A DNA stretch of 53,184 bases from Blastococcus sp. TF02A-35 (GTDB lineage: Bacteria; Actinomycetota; Actinomycetes; Mycobacteriales; Geodermatophilaceae), in contig NZ_SPQP01000027.1 of NCBI RefSeq assembly GCF_004571075.1, forward strand, positions 1 through 53,184, given 5' to 3'. The notes beneath the pieces were generated by a model. It made no database searches and was not told where the DNA came from. It was given only the letters and a program-made list of their open reading frames with translations. The first letter of the stretch is position 1, and every line of letters begins with the position of its first letter. Shown piece by piece: positions 26,586 to 34,584 of this stretch. The translations under genes were made by a program, and so were the position numbers.

Positions 26586-26611
26586 GGGCCCGGCCACGAC
26601 AGTTCGGCCGG

Positions 26612-27220
26612 TCACAGCTCCTCGGCGAGCGACGCCCGCATGAGCGCGTCGTCCGTCGTGATCGTGGTGTCCCGGCAGTGCTCCCGCAGCACCGTGCCGA
26701 ACGACGGGTAGGTCGAGCGGTCCACCCGGCGCTCCGGGTCCCACAGGCCCGAGCGCATCACGGACTTCGGGCACTGGAAGTAGGCCTTGGAGACGTGCAG
26801 CACCAGCACCGAGAGCGGCTTCTTGCCGAACTCGGTGAGGTCGACGTCCAGGTCGTCCGGGCCGACGACGGAGGTGGTGCCGTACACCCGCAGCGTCTCG
26901 TCGAAGCCGGGGACGAAGAACATCAGCGCCGCGCGCGGGTTCTCCGCGAGGTTGCGCAGGCTGTCGATCCGGTTGTTGCCCAGCCGGTCGGGCAGCGCCA
27001 GCCGGTGCTCGTCGAGGACGTGCACGAAGCCCGGTGCCCCGCCGCGCGGCGAGACCTCGGGCCAGCCGTCGGCCGACGCGGTGGCGAGGGTCGCGAACGG
27101 CGAGAGCGCGATGAAGTCGCGGCAGTAGGTGTCGAGGGCGCCGATCTCCTTGTCCAGCACGCGCTTCGACGGGGAGCGGTAGACGTCCAGGGCGTCCGGG
27201 ACGGCGGCGTCGGGATCCAC
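26612..27220 (-). CDS. FMN-dependent PPOX-type flavoprotein (MSMEG_1061-like)
   Basis: 202 aa from GTG 27220; the frame runs further but a leaderless -10 lies only 6 nt upstream of this GTG. Split-barrel pyridoxamine-phosphate-oxidase fold: FATLATASADGWPEVSPRG, LPDRLGNNRIDSLRNL and a C-terminal KAYFQCPKSVMRSGLWDP characteristic of the MSMEG_1061 group. It probably binds FMN or F420; reaction unknown. Divergent from the thioesterase gene. Confidence 0.88.
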   Translation of the reverse strand: MDPDAAVPDALDVYRSPSKRVLDKEIGALDTYCRDFIALSPFATLATASADGWPEVSPRGGAPGFVHVLDEHRLALPDRLGNNRIDSLRNLAENPRAALMFFVPGFDETLRVYGTTSVVGPDDLDVDLTEFGKKPLSVLVLHVSKAYFQCPKSVMRSGLWDPERRVDRSTYPSFGTVLREHCRDTTITTDDALMRASLAEEL

Positions 27221-27226
27221 GCGACG

Positions 27227-27252
27227 ACCGTAGTCGGCGGCCCGGTTACCGT
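27227..27252. promoter_or_regulatory. Two back-to-back candidate -10 boxes (PPOX and thioesterase genes)
   Basis: TACGGT (27227-27232, minus) 6 nt before GTG 27220, and TACCGT (27247-27252, plus) 8 nt before GTG 27261. Both transcripts would be leaderless and the -10 boxes are only 14 bp apart, so each start site lies outside the other's -10. Confidence 0.45.
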
Positions 27253-27260
27253 TCCCCCTC

Positions 27261-27650
27261 GTGCCCGAGGTCTGGAGTGCCCCCGTCCGCTTCGTCGAGT
27301 GCGACCAGCAGGGCGTGGTGTTCAACGCGCACTACCTCGTGTGGGCCGACGAGGCCGTCGCCTCCTGGTGGACCGGCCGCGGCGTCGACTGGGCGGCGCT
27401 GAACGCCGAGGGCACCGAGTACCTGGTCGCCGCCAGCGCGCTGGAGTGGCGCTCCTCGGCGCGCTACGGCGACACCGTGGCGGTCGACGCCGAGCTGGAG
27501 AAGCTCGGCACCACCAGCCTGACGGTGCGCTTCGCGGTCCGCGTCGGCGAGCGGCTGTGCTGCACGGTGCGGACCACCTACGTCTGCACCGCCGGCGGGT
27601 CGCCGGTCCCGTGGCCGGACGCGGAGCGGGCCCTGGTCAGCGAGGGCTGA
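27261..27650 (+). CDS. Hotdog-fold acyl-CoA thioesterase (4HBT family)
   Basis: 129 aa, GTG start. Catalytic motif ECDQQGVVFNAHYLVWAD (Asp of the 4HBT/YbgC type) and a central hotdog helix. Typical length for a single-domain thioesterase; substrate not predictable. Confidence 0.9.
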   Translation: MPEVWSAPVRFVECDQQGVVFNAHYLVWADEAVASWWTGRGVDWAALNAEGTEYLVAASALEWRSSARYGDTVAVDAELEKLGTTSLTVRFAVRVGERLCCTVRTTYVCTAGGSPVPWPDAERALVSEG

Positions 27651-27660
27651 GGCCCCCGGC

Positions 27661-28323
27661 TCAGGCCGCCGCGGGGCCGTCCCAGCCGGCCTTCTCCTGG
27701 CCCGACAGCTCGGCGATCGCCACCATGATCCGGTCGGTGACCTCGCGCCGGGCGCGGCCGTTGCCGGCCTTGCCGCGGTGCTCCGGGAAGGTCAGCGGGG
27801 TGCCGAAGGTGACCGACACCTTCGCCGGCCGGGGCCAGCTCGCGCCCACCGGCTGGACGCGGTCGGTCCCGGCGACCGCCACCGGTACGACCGGGCAGTC
27901 CGCGGTCAGCGCCAGCCAGGCGACGCCGGTCTTCCCGCGGGCCAGCCGCCCGTCCCGCGAGCGGGTGCCCTCGGGGTAGATGCCGAACCCGCCGCCCTCG
28001 CGGAGCACCCCGAGCGCGGTGTCCAGGGCGGCCTGCGCGGCCCGGTGGGTCTCGCGCTCCACCGGCAGCGCCCCGAGGGCGGTGAACAGCGTCCGCGTGA
28101 ACCAGCCTGCGATCCCCGGGGCGGTGAAGTACTCGGCCTTGGCCAGGTAGCCGACCCGGCGGGGCGCCACGGTCGGGATGGCGATGCTGTCGATGAACGA
28201 CAGGTGGTTGCTGGCGAAGATGACCGGGCCGGTCAGCGGCACGTTCTCGCGGCCGGTCACCGTCGGCCGGAAGAGCAGCCAGAACAGCGGCCGGACGACG
28301 AACCTGGCGAGGACGTAGAACAT
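27661..28323 (-). CDS. 1-acyl-sn-glycerol-3-phosphate acyltransferase (PlsC family)
   Basis: 220 aa, ATG 28323 with GAGGAGGGAG before it. HxxxxD motif SNHLSFID at about 43, substrate motif FGIYPEGTRSRDG, and P-containing VPVAVAGTDRV. It transfers an acyl group to lysophosphatidate in phospholipid synthesis, probably on the inner membrane face. Convergent with the thioesterase gene. Confidence 0.92.
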   Translation of the reverse strand: MFYVLARFVVRPLFWLLFRPTVTGRENVPLTGPVIFASNHLSFIDSIAIPTVAPRRVGYLAKAEYFTAPGIAGWFTRTLFTALGALPVERETHRAAQAALDTALGVLREGGGFGIYPEGTRSRDGRLARGKTGVAWLALTADCPVVPVAVAGTDRVQPVGASWPRPAKVSVTFGTPLTFPEHRGKAGNGRARREVTDRIMVAIAELSGQEKAGWDGPAAA

Positions 28324-28410
28324 CCTGGCTCCCTCCTCGGCCGCACGGGTGTGGTCGCTCCCGATCCTGCCCGAGAGAGTGCGCGGGCTGCGCGCCGCCG
28401 CGCGGCGCCG

Positions 28411-29094
28411 TCAGCGCAGCGGCTGCGCCGGCGGGCAGGCGTCCCGCAGGATGGCGCCGACGTCCTCCGGCAGCCGGGTCCGCCCGGCGGCGGACTCGGT
28501 GAGCAGGTGGGCGACGTCGCGCACCTTCCGGTGCGTGTTGCTGGACAGGTGGGCCAGCAGGTCGAACGCCGTCTGCTCGCCGCAGTTGGTCAGCAGCATG
28601 AGCACCCCCTTGGCCTGCTCGATGACGGCGCGGCTGGCCATGGCCGTGCGCATCTGCGCCACCTCCACCTGCAGCGCGCGGGCCGTGGCGGCGTCGGGGT
28701 CCGGCGCCCGCGAGCCGGTGATGTCGGCGCAGTGGCCCTCGACGCCGCGCAGCGCGCCGGTCTCGTCGCGCAGCGGCTCGCCCGTCACGACCACCGAGCG
28801 CTGCGCGCTCGTGGGGTGCAGCACCCTCGTCTCGACGGCGAACGGGCGACCGCCCTCGAAGGTGGCGGTGAGGGCCGCGAGCAGCCGCGCTCCGTCGTCC
28901 GGGTGCTGGGTGGTGAGCAGGGCCTCGATCCCCGGCTCGCGGAGCGGGTCGAGGCCGAGCAGCGCATGCATCCCCGGGGACCACCACCAGTCGCCCGAGA
29001 CGGCGTCGTAGCGGTAGCGGGCGGTGGGGGAGGGGGCGGTCTCGGGGACCCGGGCGGGGCGGACGCGGTGGCGGGGCAGCGCAGCTGAGGTCAT
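28411..29094 (-). CDS. PAS-ANTAR RNA-binding antiterminator
   Basis: 227 aa, ATG with GAGGAG ten bases upstream. N-terminal PAS_3-like sensor domain (YRYDAVSGDWWWSPGMHALLGL; HPDDGARLL) and C-terminal ANTAR domain (MASRAVIEQAKGVLMLL; AFDLLAHLSSNTHRKVRDVA). ANTAR proteins bind paired hairpins in leader RNA and stop termination. The PAS ligand and RNA target are unknown. Confidence 0.92.
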   Translation of the reverse strand: MTSAALPRHRVRPARVPETAPSPTARYRYDAVSGDWWWSPGMHALLGLDPLREPGIEALLTTQHPDDGARLLAALTATFEGGRPFAVETRVLHPTSAQRSVVVTGEPLRDETGALRGVEGHCADITGSRAPDPDAATARALQVEVAQMRTAMASRAVIEQAKGVLMLLTNCGEQTAFDLLAHLSSNTHRKVRDVAHLLTESAAGRTRLPEDVGAILRDACPPAQPLR

Positions 29095-29256
29095 GGGACG
29101 AGCTCCTCGGAGGAGGCGTGCCGCACGCGGCAGACGGCTCCCGCCGGGTTCTCGACGGGCGCGGCCCCCGGCCCCGCGAGGGGGCCGGTCGCTCCGACGT
29201 CGCGACCATACGTCCGGGATGGGTAAACGGCAGGGGCAGCCGCCGGGAGGGGTCCC

Positions 29257-29262
29257 TAGGAT
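29257..29262 (+). promoter_or_regulatory. Candidate -10 box (TAGGAT) for def, leaderless
   Basis: TAGGAT with 8 nt to ATG 29271. Confidence 0.45.
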
Positions 29263-29270
29263 CTGCAGCC

Positions 29271-29828
29271 ATGCGCCTGTTCGGCCGTTACGACGGCGTC
29301 GCCCGGCCGATCGTCACCTACGGCAGCAACCCGGTCCTGCACCGCCGCTGCGCCGAGGTGACGGAGTTCGGCGACGGGCTGCGCCGGCTGGTCCTCGACA
29401 TGTTCGCCAGCATGGAGGCCGCCGACGGGGTGGGGCTGGCGGCCAACCAGATCGGCGTCGACGCGCGGGTCTTCGTCATCGACTGCCCGGACGCCGACGA
29501 CGAGGACGTCGTCGGGTACGTCGTCAACCCCGTGCTCTCCATCCCGGACCCGGTCGGGGAGGACCCGGCCGAGGAGGTCACCGAGGAGGGCTGCCTGTCG
29601 GTCCCCGGCCCCTACGCCGTGCTGCCGCGCGCCTTCCGCGCACGCGTGGACGGCGTGGACCTCGACGGGAAGCCGCTCTCCATCGAGGCCACCGGCATGG
29701 CCGCCCGGTGCCTGCAGCACGAGGTCGACCACCTCGACGGCACCGTCTACGTGGACCGGCTGCCGGCCGAGCAGCGCGAGCAGCTGCTCGCCGAGGCGGC
29801 CGGCCCGGGCGGAGATCTGCCCGCCTGA
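29271..29828 (+). CDS. def: Peptide deformylase
   Basis: 185 aa with all three motifs: GVGLAANQIG, EGCLSVPG (metal Cys) and HEVDHLDG (two metal His and catalytic Glu). It removes the N-formyl group from nascent proteins. The leaderless -10 supports this ATG. Confidence 0.96.
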   Translation: MRLFGRYDGVARPIVTYGSNPVLHRRCAEVTEFGDGLRRLVLDMFASMEAADGVGLAANQIGVDARVFVIDCPDADDEDVVGYVVNPVLSIPDPVGEDPAEEVTEEGCLSVPGPYAVLPRAFRARVDGVDLDGKPLSIEATGMAARCLQHEVDHLDGTVYVDRLPAEQREQLLAEAAGPGGDLPA

Positions 29829-29863
29829 GGGTGTGCACCGCCCCGCGCGGGTAGCGGGGACCC

Positions 29864-31042
29864 ATGGCGCTCCCCAAGGTCCTCGTGCTCGTGCTCGCCG
29901 GTGGCAAGGGCAGCCGGCTGGAGCTGCTCACCGAGCAGCGGGCCAAGCCCTCCGTGCCCTTCGCCGGGGTCTACCGGCTGATCGACTTCCCGCTCTCCAA
30001 CTGCGAGCACTCGAAGATCGCCGACGTCTGGGTGTCGGTCCAGTACCAGCCGCAGTCGGTGAACGAGCACCTCGCCAACGGCCGCCCCTGGGACCTGGAC
30101 CGGACCACCGGCGGGCTGATGGTGCTGCCGCCGTTCCAGGGCAGCGAGCGGGGCGGCTTCACCGAGGGCACGGCCGACGGGCTGTGGCGGCAGAGCCAGC
30201 TCGTCCGGCAGTTCGCCCCCGACGCGCTCGTCGTCGTCAGCGCCGACGCCGTCTACAAGCTGGACTACCGCGACGTCGTCGACGCCCACCTGGGCTCGGG
30301 CGCCGAGGTGACGATGGTGACCACGGAGGTGGCGGCCGACGACGCCTCGCGCTACGGGATCGTCGAGGTGGGCGAGGGCGGGAAGGTGACCGGCTACGCC
30401 TACAAGCCCGACGAGCCGGCGACGACGACGGCGACCAACGAGGTGTTCGTCTTCTCCCCGGGGCCGACGCTGGACCGGCTGGAGGCGCTCAGCGACGAGG
30501 CCGGCGAGGACGGCCTGGAGGACCTCGGCGACTCCCTGCTGCCGGCACAGACGAGGGACGGCCTGGCCCGCGCGTACCCGCTGAACGGCTACTGGCGCGA
30601 CGTCGGCACCATCGAGTCCTACTGGCGCACCCACCGGGAGTTCCTCGACGAGGACCCGCCGCTGGACCTCGACGACCCGAGCTGGCCGGTGCACACCCGG
30701 GGTGGCAGGCACAGCGCCGCCCGCGTGCTCGACGACGGGCAGATCGAGAACAGCCTGCTCTCCGGCGGCACCCGGGTCTCGGGCAACGTGCGGGGCTCGG
30801 TCCTCTCCCCGGGCGTGGTGGTCGAGCCGGGGGCGACCGTCGTCGACTCCGTGCTGCTGCCCGGTGTGCGGGTGCGGTCGGGCGCCACGGTCACCCGTGC
30901 CGTGCTCGACGACAACGTCGACATCGGTGCGGGCGCCTCGGTGGGCGGGGACGGCGACATCGCCCTGGTCGGCCGGGAGGCCCGCGTCGCGGACGGCACC
31001 GAGCTCGCCGCCGGTGCCCGGTACCCCGAGCCGGAGGGCTGA
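29864..31042 (+). CDS. glgC: GlgC-like ADP-glucose pyrophosphorylase
   Basis: 392 aa. N-terminal nucleotidyltransferase with LAGGKGSRL and RAKPSVPF, central SADAVYKLDY and a C-terminal left-handed beta-helix of hexapeptide repeats (GNVRGSVLSPGVVVEPGATVVDS). It diverges from textbook GlgC: the segment after LIDFPLSN is CEHSKIADVWVSV rather than the usual one, and it is slightly short. It may still form ADP-glucose, but a paralogous specificity is possible. A 15-bp near-repeat runs across its stop codon. Confidence 0.85.
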   Translation: MALPKVLVLVLAGGKGSRLELLTEQRAKPSVPFAGVYRLIDFPLSNCEHSKIADVWVSVQYQPQSVNEHLANGRPWDLDRTTGGLMVLPPFQGSERGGFTEGTADGLWRQSQLVRQFAPDALVVVSADAVYKLDYRDVVDAHLGSGAEVTMVTTEVAADDASRYGIVEVGEGGKVTGYAYKPDEPATTTATNEVFVFSPGPTLDRLEALSDEAGEDGLEDLGDSLLPAQTRDGLARAYPLNGYWRDVGTIESYWRTHREFLDEDPPLDLDDPSWPVHTRGGRHSAARVLDDGQIENSLLSGGTRVSGNVRGSVLSPGVVVEPGATVVDSVLLPGVRVRSGATVTRAVLDDNVDIGAGASVGGDGDIALVGREARVADGTELAAGARYPEPEG

Positions 31043-31068
31043 GGGCCGGAGGGCAGAGGGCCGGGGAA
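31030..31068. repeat. 15-bp tandem repeat across the glgC stop codon
   Basis: GCCGGAGGGCTGAGG (31030-31044) is followed by a copy with one substitution (31045-31059) and a partial third (from 31060). Confidence 0.7.
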
Positions 31069-31099
31069 GCGACCGGCGGGGGTGCGCGTTGCACGGGCC

Positions 31100-31429
31100 A
31101 TGACCCAGCCCTTCGAGCTCGACCTGCACTCGGAGTTCCTCCGGGCGGATCTCCTCCTCAACATGGGCCAGCCGACCGAGGCGGCCCGCATCCTGCAGGC
31201 GGTCGTCGACGCCGAGCCGCGCAACGAGGCGGCGCTGGAGCTGCTGGCCCGTGCCTACTACGGCTCCGCACAGCTGGCCCGGGCCGAGGAGCAGCTGAGC
31301 CTGCTGGTCGAGCTCTCGCCGTCCAACGGCTGGGCGCGCCGGGCCCTGGCCCGCACGCTGGAGCGGCTGAGCCGCCCGGAGGAGGCGGCGGTGCACCACC
31401 GGATGGCCGACGCCCTCGGCGCGGCCTGA
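31100..31429 (+). CDS. Small TPR-repeat protein
   Basis: 109 aa from ATG 31100, 57 bp after glgC. Three helix pairs of TPR type (ADLLLNMGQPTEAARILQAV; LELLARAYYGSAQLARAEEQL; ARRALARTLERLSRPEEAAVHH). A binding partner is expected but unknown. Probably co-transcribed with glgC. Confidence 0.85.
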   Translation: MTQPFELDLHSEFLRADLLLNMGQPTEAARILQAVVDAEPRNEAALELLARAYYGSAQLARAEEQLSLLVELSPSNGWARRALARTLERLSRPEEAAVHHRMADALGAA

Positions 31430-31433
31430 CGCC

Positions 31434-32300
31434 TCAGCGCAGCAGGTCGGCCAGCACCCGGCTGACCACCCGCCGGCCGGTGAGGGCCAGCGCCGGGTCG
31501 GTGCGCAGCAGCACCGCTCCGATGCGCACCAGCGGCGCCGGCGTGGGCGGGGCAGCCGGCCGGTGGAGCGCCCGGCGCAGGGCGGCCATCAGGTCGGCGT
31601 TGGTCACCGGGTTCGGGGAGCTGGCCACCAGCACCCCCGACGGCGGCGGCGCGGTCAGCTCGTCGTCCACCCCGAGGGCCCAGCGGACGATGGCCAGCCA
31701 GTCCTCGATGTGCAGCCAGCTGACCCACTGCCGCCCGCTGCCCACCCGACCGCCCAGGCCCCAGCGGGCCAGCCCGGCCAGCCGGTCCAGCGCGGGGGTG
31801 TCCCGGTCGAGCGCGACGCTCGTGCGCAGGAGGACCTGGCGCTGCGCGTGCGCGCCGGCCGCCGCCCGCTCCCAGGCGAGGGCGACGTCGGTCATCTGCG
31901 GCGGGCCGTCGCCGGGCGGGCTGCCCTCGTCGAGGAGCGTCTCGCCGGCGTCCCCGTGGATCGCCGTGGTGCTGGCCTGCAGCCACACCGGCACGGGGGC
32001 GTCCAGGCGCTCGGCGGCCGCCCGCAGGGCCAGGGTGGGCTCGACCCGGGACCGGGTCAGCAGCTCGAGGTTGTGCGCCGTGGGCCGCCGGTCGACCAGC
32101 TCCCCGGCGAGGTTGACGACCCCGGCGCCGGCCAGCTCCGCGGCCCACGGGCCCACCGTGGTGCCGTCCCACCGCACCTGCCGGTGCCGGCCGGCGCGCG
32201 GCGTGCGGGTGAGCACCACGACGTCGTGACCGCGGTCGGCCAGGTCGTCGCAGAGCCGGCGGCCCAGGGCGCCGGACCCGCCGGCGACGACGACCTTCAC
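31434..32300 (-). CDS. NAD(P)-dependent epimerase, TIGR01777 family
   Basis: 288 aa, GTG start. Rossmann GGSGALGRRL at the N-terminus, NLAGELVDRR, and a C-terminal DUF1731-like segment (SPNPVTNADLMAALRRALHRP). Members (YfcH, Sulfatide-like SDRs) have no assigned reaction. It converges on the TPR gene with a 4-bp gap. Confidence 0.92.
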   Translation of the reverse strand: MKVVVAGGSGALGRRLCDDLADRGHDVVVLTRTPRAGRHRQVRWDGTTVGPWAAELAGAGVVNLAGELVDRRPTAHNLELLTRSRVEPTLALRAAAERLDAPVPVWLQASTTAIHGDAGETLLDEGSPPGDGPPQMTDVALAWERAAAGAHAQRQVLLRTSVALDRDTPALDRLAGLARWGLGGRVGSGRQWVSWLHIEDWLAIVRWALGVDDELTAPPPSGVLVASSPNPVTNADLMAALRRALHRPAAPPTPAPLVRIGAVLLRTDPALALTGRRVVSRVLADLLR

Positions 32301-32377
32301 GGCGCGGTACGGGGGGCGGACATGTCGCGATCATGCCGTCCGGCAGCCTGCGCGTGCTGCTCTGGGAGCATGGGGTC

Positions 32378-32890
32378 ATGACCCGCCGCACCGTGCCCGG
32401 GGCGCTGCTCGCGCTCTCCCTGCTCCTCCCGCTCGCCGCCTGAGGCGACGGCCCCGACGAGGGCTCCGACGAGGGCTCCGGCTCCGCGAGCGGCTCGGCC
32501 GGTATCAGCACGGACCTGGGGACCGCCCCGGAGGTGCCCGCCTCGGACGAGCAGCCGCCGACCGAGCTGGGCATCGAGGACGTGGTCGTCGGTGACGGCG
32601 AGGAGGCGGTCACGGGCAGCACCGTCGAGGTGAAGTACGTGGGCGCGTTCTACGAGACCGGCGAGGAGTTCGACTCGTCGTGGAGCCGCGGCGAGGAGGA
32701 GACCCTGCCGGTCCAGCTCGGCTCCGGCATGGTCATCGAGGGCTTCGACCAGGGCATCACCGGGATGAAGGAGGGCGGCCGCCGCGCCGTCACCATCCCC
32801 AGCGAGCTCGGCTACGGGCCGAACGGGCAGGGCCCGATCCCCGGCGACGCCACCCTCGTCTTCGTCATCGACCTCGTCGACGTCGGCTGA
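32378..32890 (+). pseudogene. FKBP-type peptidyl-prolyl isomerase lipoprotein with in-frame TGA at the lipobox cysteine
   Basis: The reading frame starts at ATG 32378 with a 21-residue signal peptide (MTRRTVPGALLALSLLLPLAA) that ends in a lipobox. The next codon, expected to be Cys, is TGA (32441-32443). After it the frame stays open to 32890 with an intact FKBP domain (ELGIEDVVVGDGEE, VEVKYVGAFYETGEEFDSS, VIEGFDQGITGMKEGG, IPSELGYGPNGQG). TGC to TGA is a single change. Possibilities are a real nonsense mutation, a sequencing error, or internal restart (GTG 32534) giving a cytosolic 118-aa FKBP. Selenocysteine at a lipobox is unlikely. Confidence 0.85.
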
Positions 32891-32905
32891 GGCGCCGCGG
32901 CGGGG

Positions 32906-33457
32906 TCAGTCGCAGACCTCCAGGCGGGTGACCGAGCCGTTGTGCGGCGTGACCGCCGGCATGGCGTCCGGGCCGAGCCCGGCGGCGACCGCCTGCACCG
33001 CGCGGATCGTGTCGCCGTGGGTGACCAGCGCGACGACGTCGGCCGGCGGCTCGGCGCACAGCTGGCCGAGGAACGCGGCGACCCGGGCGTGCAGCTCGGC
33101 CAGGCTCTCGCCGCCCTCGGCCGACCAGTGCGCGTCGGTCCAGTCGACGACGTCCCACAGCTCCCGTGACGGCCGCCCCTCCAGCACGCCGTAGCCCTGC
33201 TCGCGCAGCGCGGGCGTGGTGGTGACCGGCAGCCCCGTGGCGCGGGCGCAGTGCTCGGCGGTCTGGACGGCGCGCACGAGGTCGCTGGAGATCAGCGCGC
33301 CGGGCCGCAGCCCGGCCAGCTCGGTGGCGGCCGCCTCGGCCTGCGTGTGGCCCAGGGCGGTGAGCGGCACGTGCGGCGTCTGGCCCTGCATGCGGCCTTC
33401 GGCGTTCCACTGGCTCTGCCCATGGCGGACCAGCAGCAACGTGATCATGTTCGCCAT
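32906..33457 (-). CDS. Histidine phosphatase superfamily protein (GpmB/CobC-like)
   Basis: 183 aa from ATG 33457; a TACAGT -10 lies 10 nt upstream (33468-33473), giving a very short leader. ATG 33448 is an alternative. RHG motif LLVRHGQSQW with catalytic His, second His in VTHGDTIRA, and Glu-containing LREQGYGVLEG. It may dephosphorylate sugar phosphates or nucleotide derivatives. Convergent with the FKBP gene. Confidence 0.92.
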   Translation of the reverse strand: MANMITLLLVRHGQSQWNAEGRMQGQTPHVPLTALGHTQAEAAATELAGLRPGALISSDLVRAVQTAEHCARATGLPVTTTPALREQGYGVLEGRPSRELWDVVDWTDAHWSAEGGESLAELHARVAAFLGQLCAEPPADVVALVTHGDTIRAVQAVAAGLGPDAMPAVTPHNGSVTRLEVCD

Positions 33458-33508
33458 GGCAGGAGGCACTGTAGGGCAGGGGCCTGCGGGCCGGTCCGCC
33501 GCGCCTCG

Positions 33509-33514
33509 TACCGT
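33509..33514 (+). promoter_or_regulatory. Candidate -10 box (TACCGT) for Rv3662c-like gene, leaderless
   Basis: TACCGT with 6 nt to GTG 33521. Confidence 0.5.
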
Positions 33515-33520
33515 CGTCGT

Positions 33521-34312
33521 GTGAGCATCCCCGTCCGTCCCGGCGCCGCCCGACCCGCGCCCGGCCCGGCCACGCCCGACCCGCTGGCCCCGCTGCTGGA
33601 CCTCCCGGGGGTGCGCGAGGCGGCCCACGAGGCCCGGCACGGCATCGACCGGCTGCTGGGGCACAAGGTCCTGCGGCGCGAGTCCGCCGGCGTGAGCATC
33701 GAGTCGGCGCTGCGCGGTGCCCGGGCATCGGCGGCGCTGGCGGGGGTCGACGTCCCGCTGGCCGAGCTGCGCGCCGGTTCGGTGACCGACCCGGTCGTCC
33801 AGGGCGCGCTGCGCGCCTCCGCCGGGCTGGGCTCGATGATGGAGACCTGGCCGAAGGCGCCCGGGCAGGTGCTCGCCCGGCTGCACGTGCTGGCCGCCGC
33901 CGACCTCGCCGACCAGGCCGACCTCGGCCGTCCCGGCGCGCACGCGGGCCAGCGGCTGTCGGGCCTCTTCTCGCTGGTCACCGGCACGTCGACGGCGGTG
34001 CCGGCGGTGGTCGTCGCCGCGCTGGTGCACGGCGAGATCGCCGCGCTGGCGCCCTTCGGGGTGGCCGACGGCGTCGTCGCCCGTGCCGCGGCGCGGCTGA
34101 CCGTCATCACCCGCGGGCTGGACCCCAAGGCGGTCTCCGTGCCCGAGGTCGGCTTCCTCCACCTGGGCCGCGAGGCCTACGGCGAGGCGCTCGCGGGGTA
34201 CGCCTCGGGCACGCCGGAGGGTCTGGCCGCGTGGCTGGTGCACTGCTGCCGGGCGACCGAGCACGGTGCCCTGGAGGGCCTGGCGATCTGCGAGAGCCTG
34301 CTCCGCGGCTGA
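33521..34312 (+). CDS. Conserved actinobacterial protein (Rv3662c-like), unknown function
   Basis: 263 aa from GTG 33521, start supported by the leaderless -10. Largely helical, with a conserved core (GHKVLRRESAGVSIESALRG; GSVTDPVVQGALRAS; PKAVSVPEVGFLHLGREAY). The order with the HAD phosphatase and Tad genes matches Rv3662c-Rv3661 in M. tuberculosis. No catalytic motif recognised; the Fic/DOC-like resemblance I considered is not convincing. Confidence 0.75.
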   Translation: MSIPVRPGAARPAPGPATPDPLAPLLDLPGVREAAHEARHGIDRLLGHKVLRRESAGVSIESALRGARASAALAGVDVPLAELRAGSVTDPVVQGALRASAGLGSMMETWPKAPGQVLARLHVLAAADLADQADLGRPGAHAGQRLSGLFSLVTGTSTAVPAVVVAALVHGEIAALAPFGVADGVVARAAARLTVITRGLDPKAVSVPEVGFLHLGREAYGEALAGYASGTPEGLAAWLVHCCRATEHGALEGLAICESLLRG

Positions 34313-34316
34313 CCGC

Positions 34317-34577
34317 TCAGCTCGGGGCCAGGCCGAGGCCGACGACCGCGACCGCGACCACCGCGAGCGCCCCGCCGGCTGCCGCGGCCAGCCATGCGCC
34401 GGTCGCGGCACCGGCGCTGGCGGCGCCCAGCGCGGCGAGCCACGGGCCGGCGCGGGACACGAACAGCCCGGCCCGCTGGGTGACCGAGGGCCGGCTCAGC
34501 CGGGCGGTGTGACCGAACAGGGCCGCGGCCAGGCAGACGGCCAGCACGGAGGTCCAGGCCGCGGCGACGGCGAGCAC
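34317..34577 (-). CDS. Small membrane protein
   Basis: About 86 aa from GTG 34577, seven bases past the HAD phosphatase stop. A start at 34637 (106 aa) would overlap that gene by 53 bp and is less likely. Three hydrophobic helices (AAAWTSVLAVCLAAALFG; RAGPWLAALGAASAGAATGA; GGALAVVAVAVVGLGL). No RBS is evident, so expression would depend on coupling. Function unknown. Confidence 0.55.
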   Translation of the reverse strand: MLAVAAAWTSVLAVCLAAALFGHTARLSRPSVTQRAGLFVSRAGPWLAALGAASAGAATGAWLAAAAGGALAVVAVAVVGLGLAPS

Positions 34578-34584
34578 GCGGGGG

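Noticed and set aside
32441..32443. TGA read as selenocysteine in the FKBP gene
   Set aside because: The position is a lipobox Cys needed for lipid attachment; no adjacent SECIS-like hairpin was evident and no sel genes are nearby.
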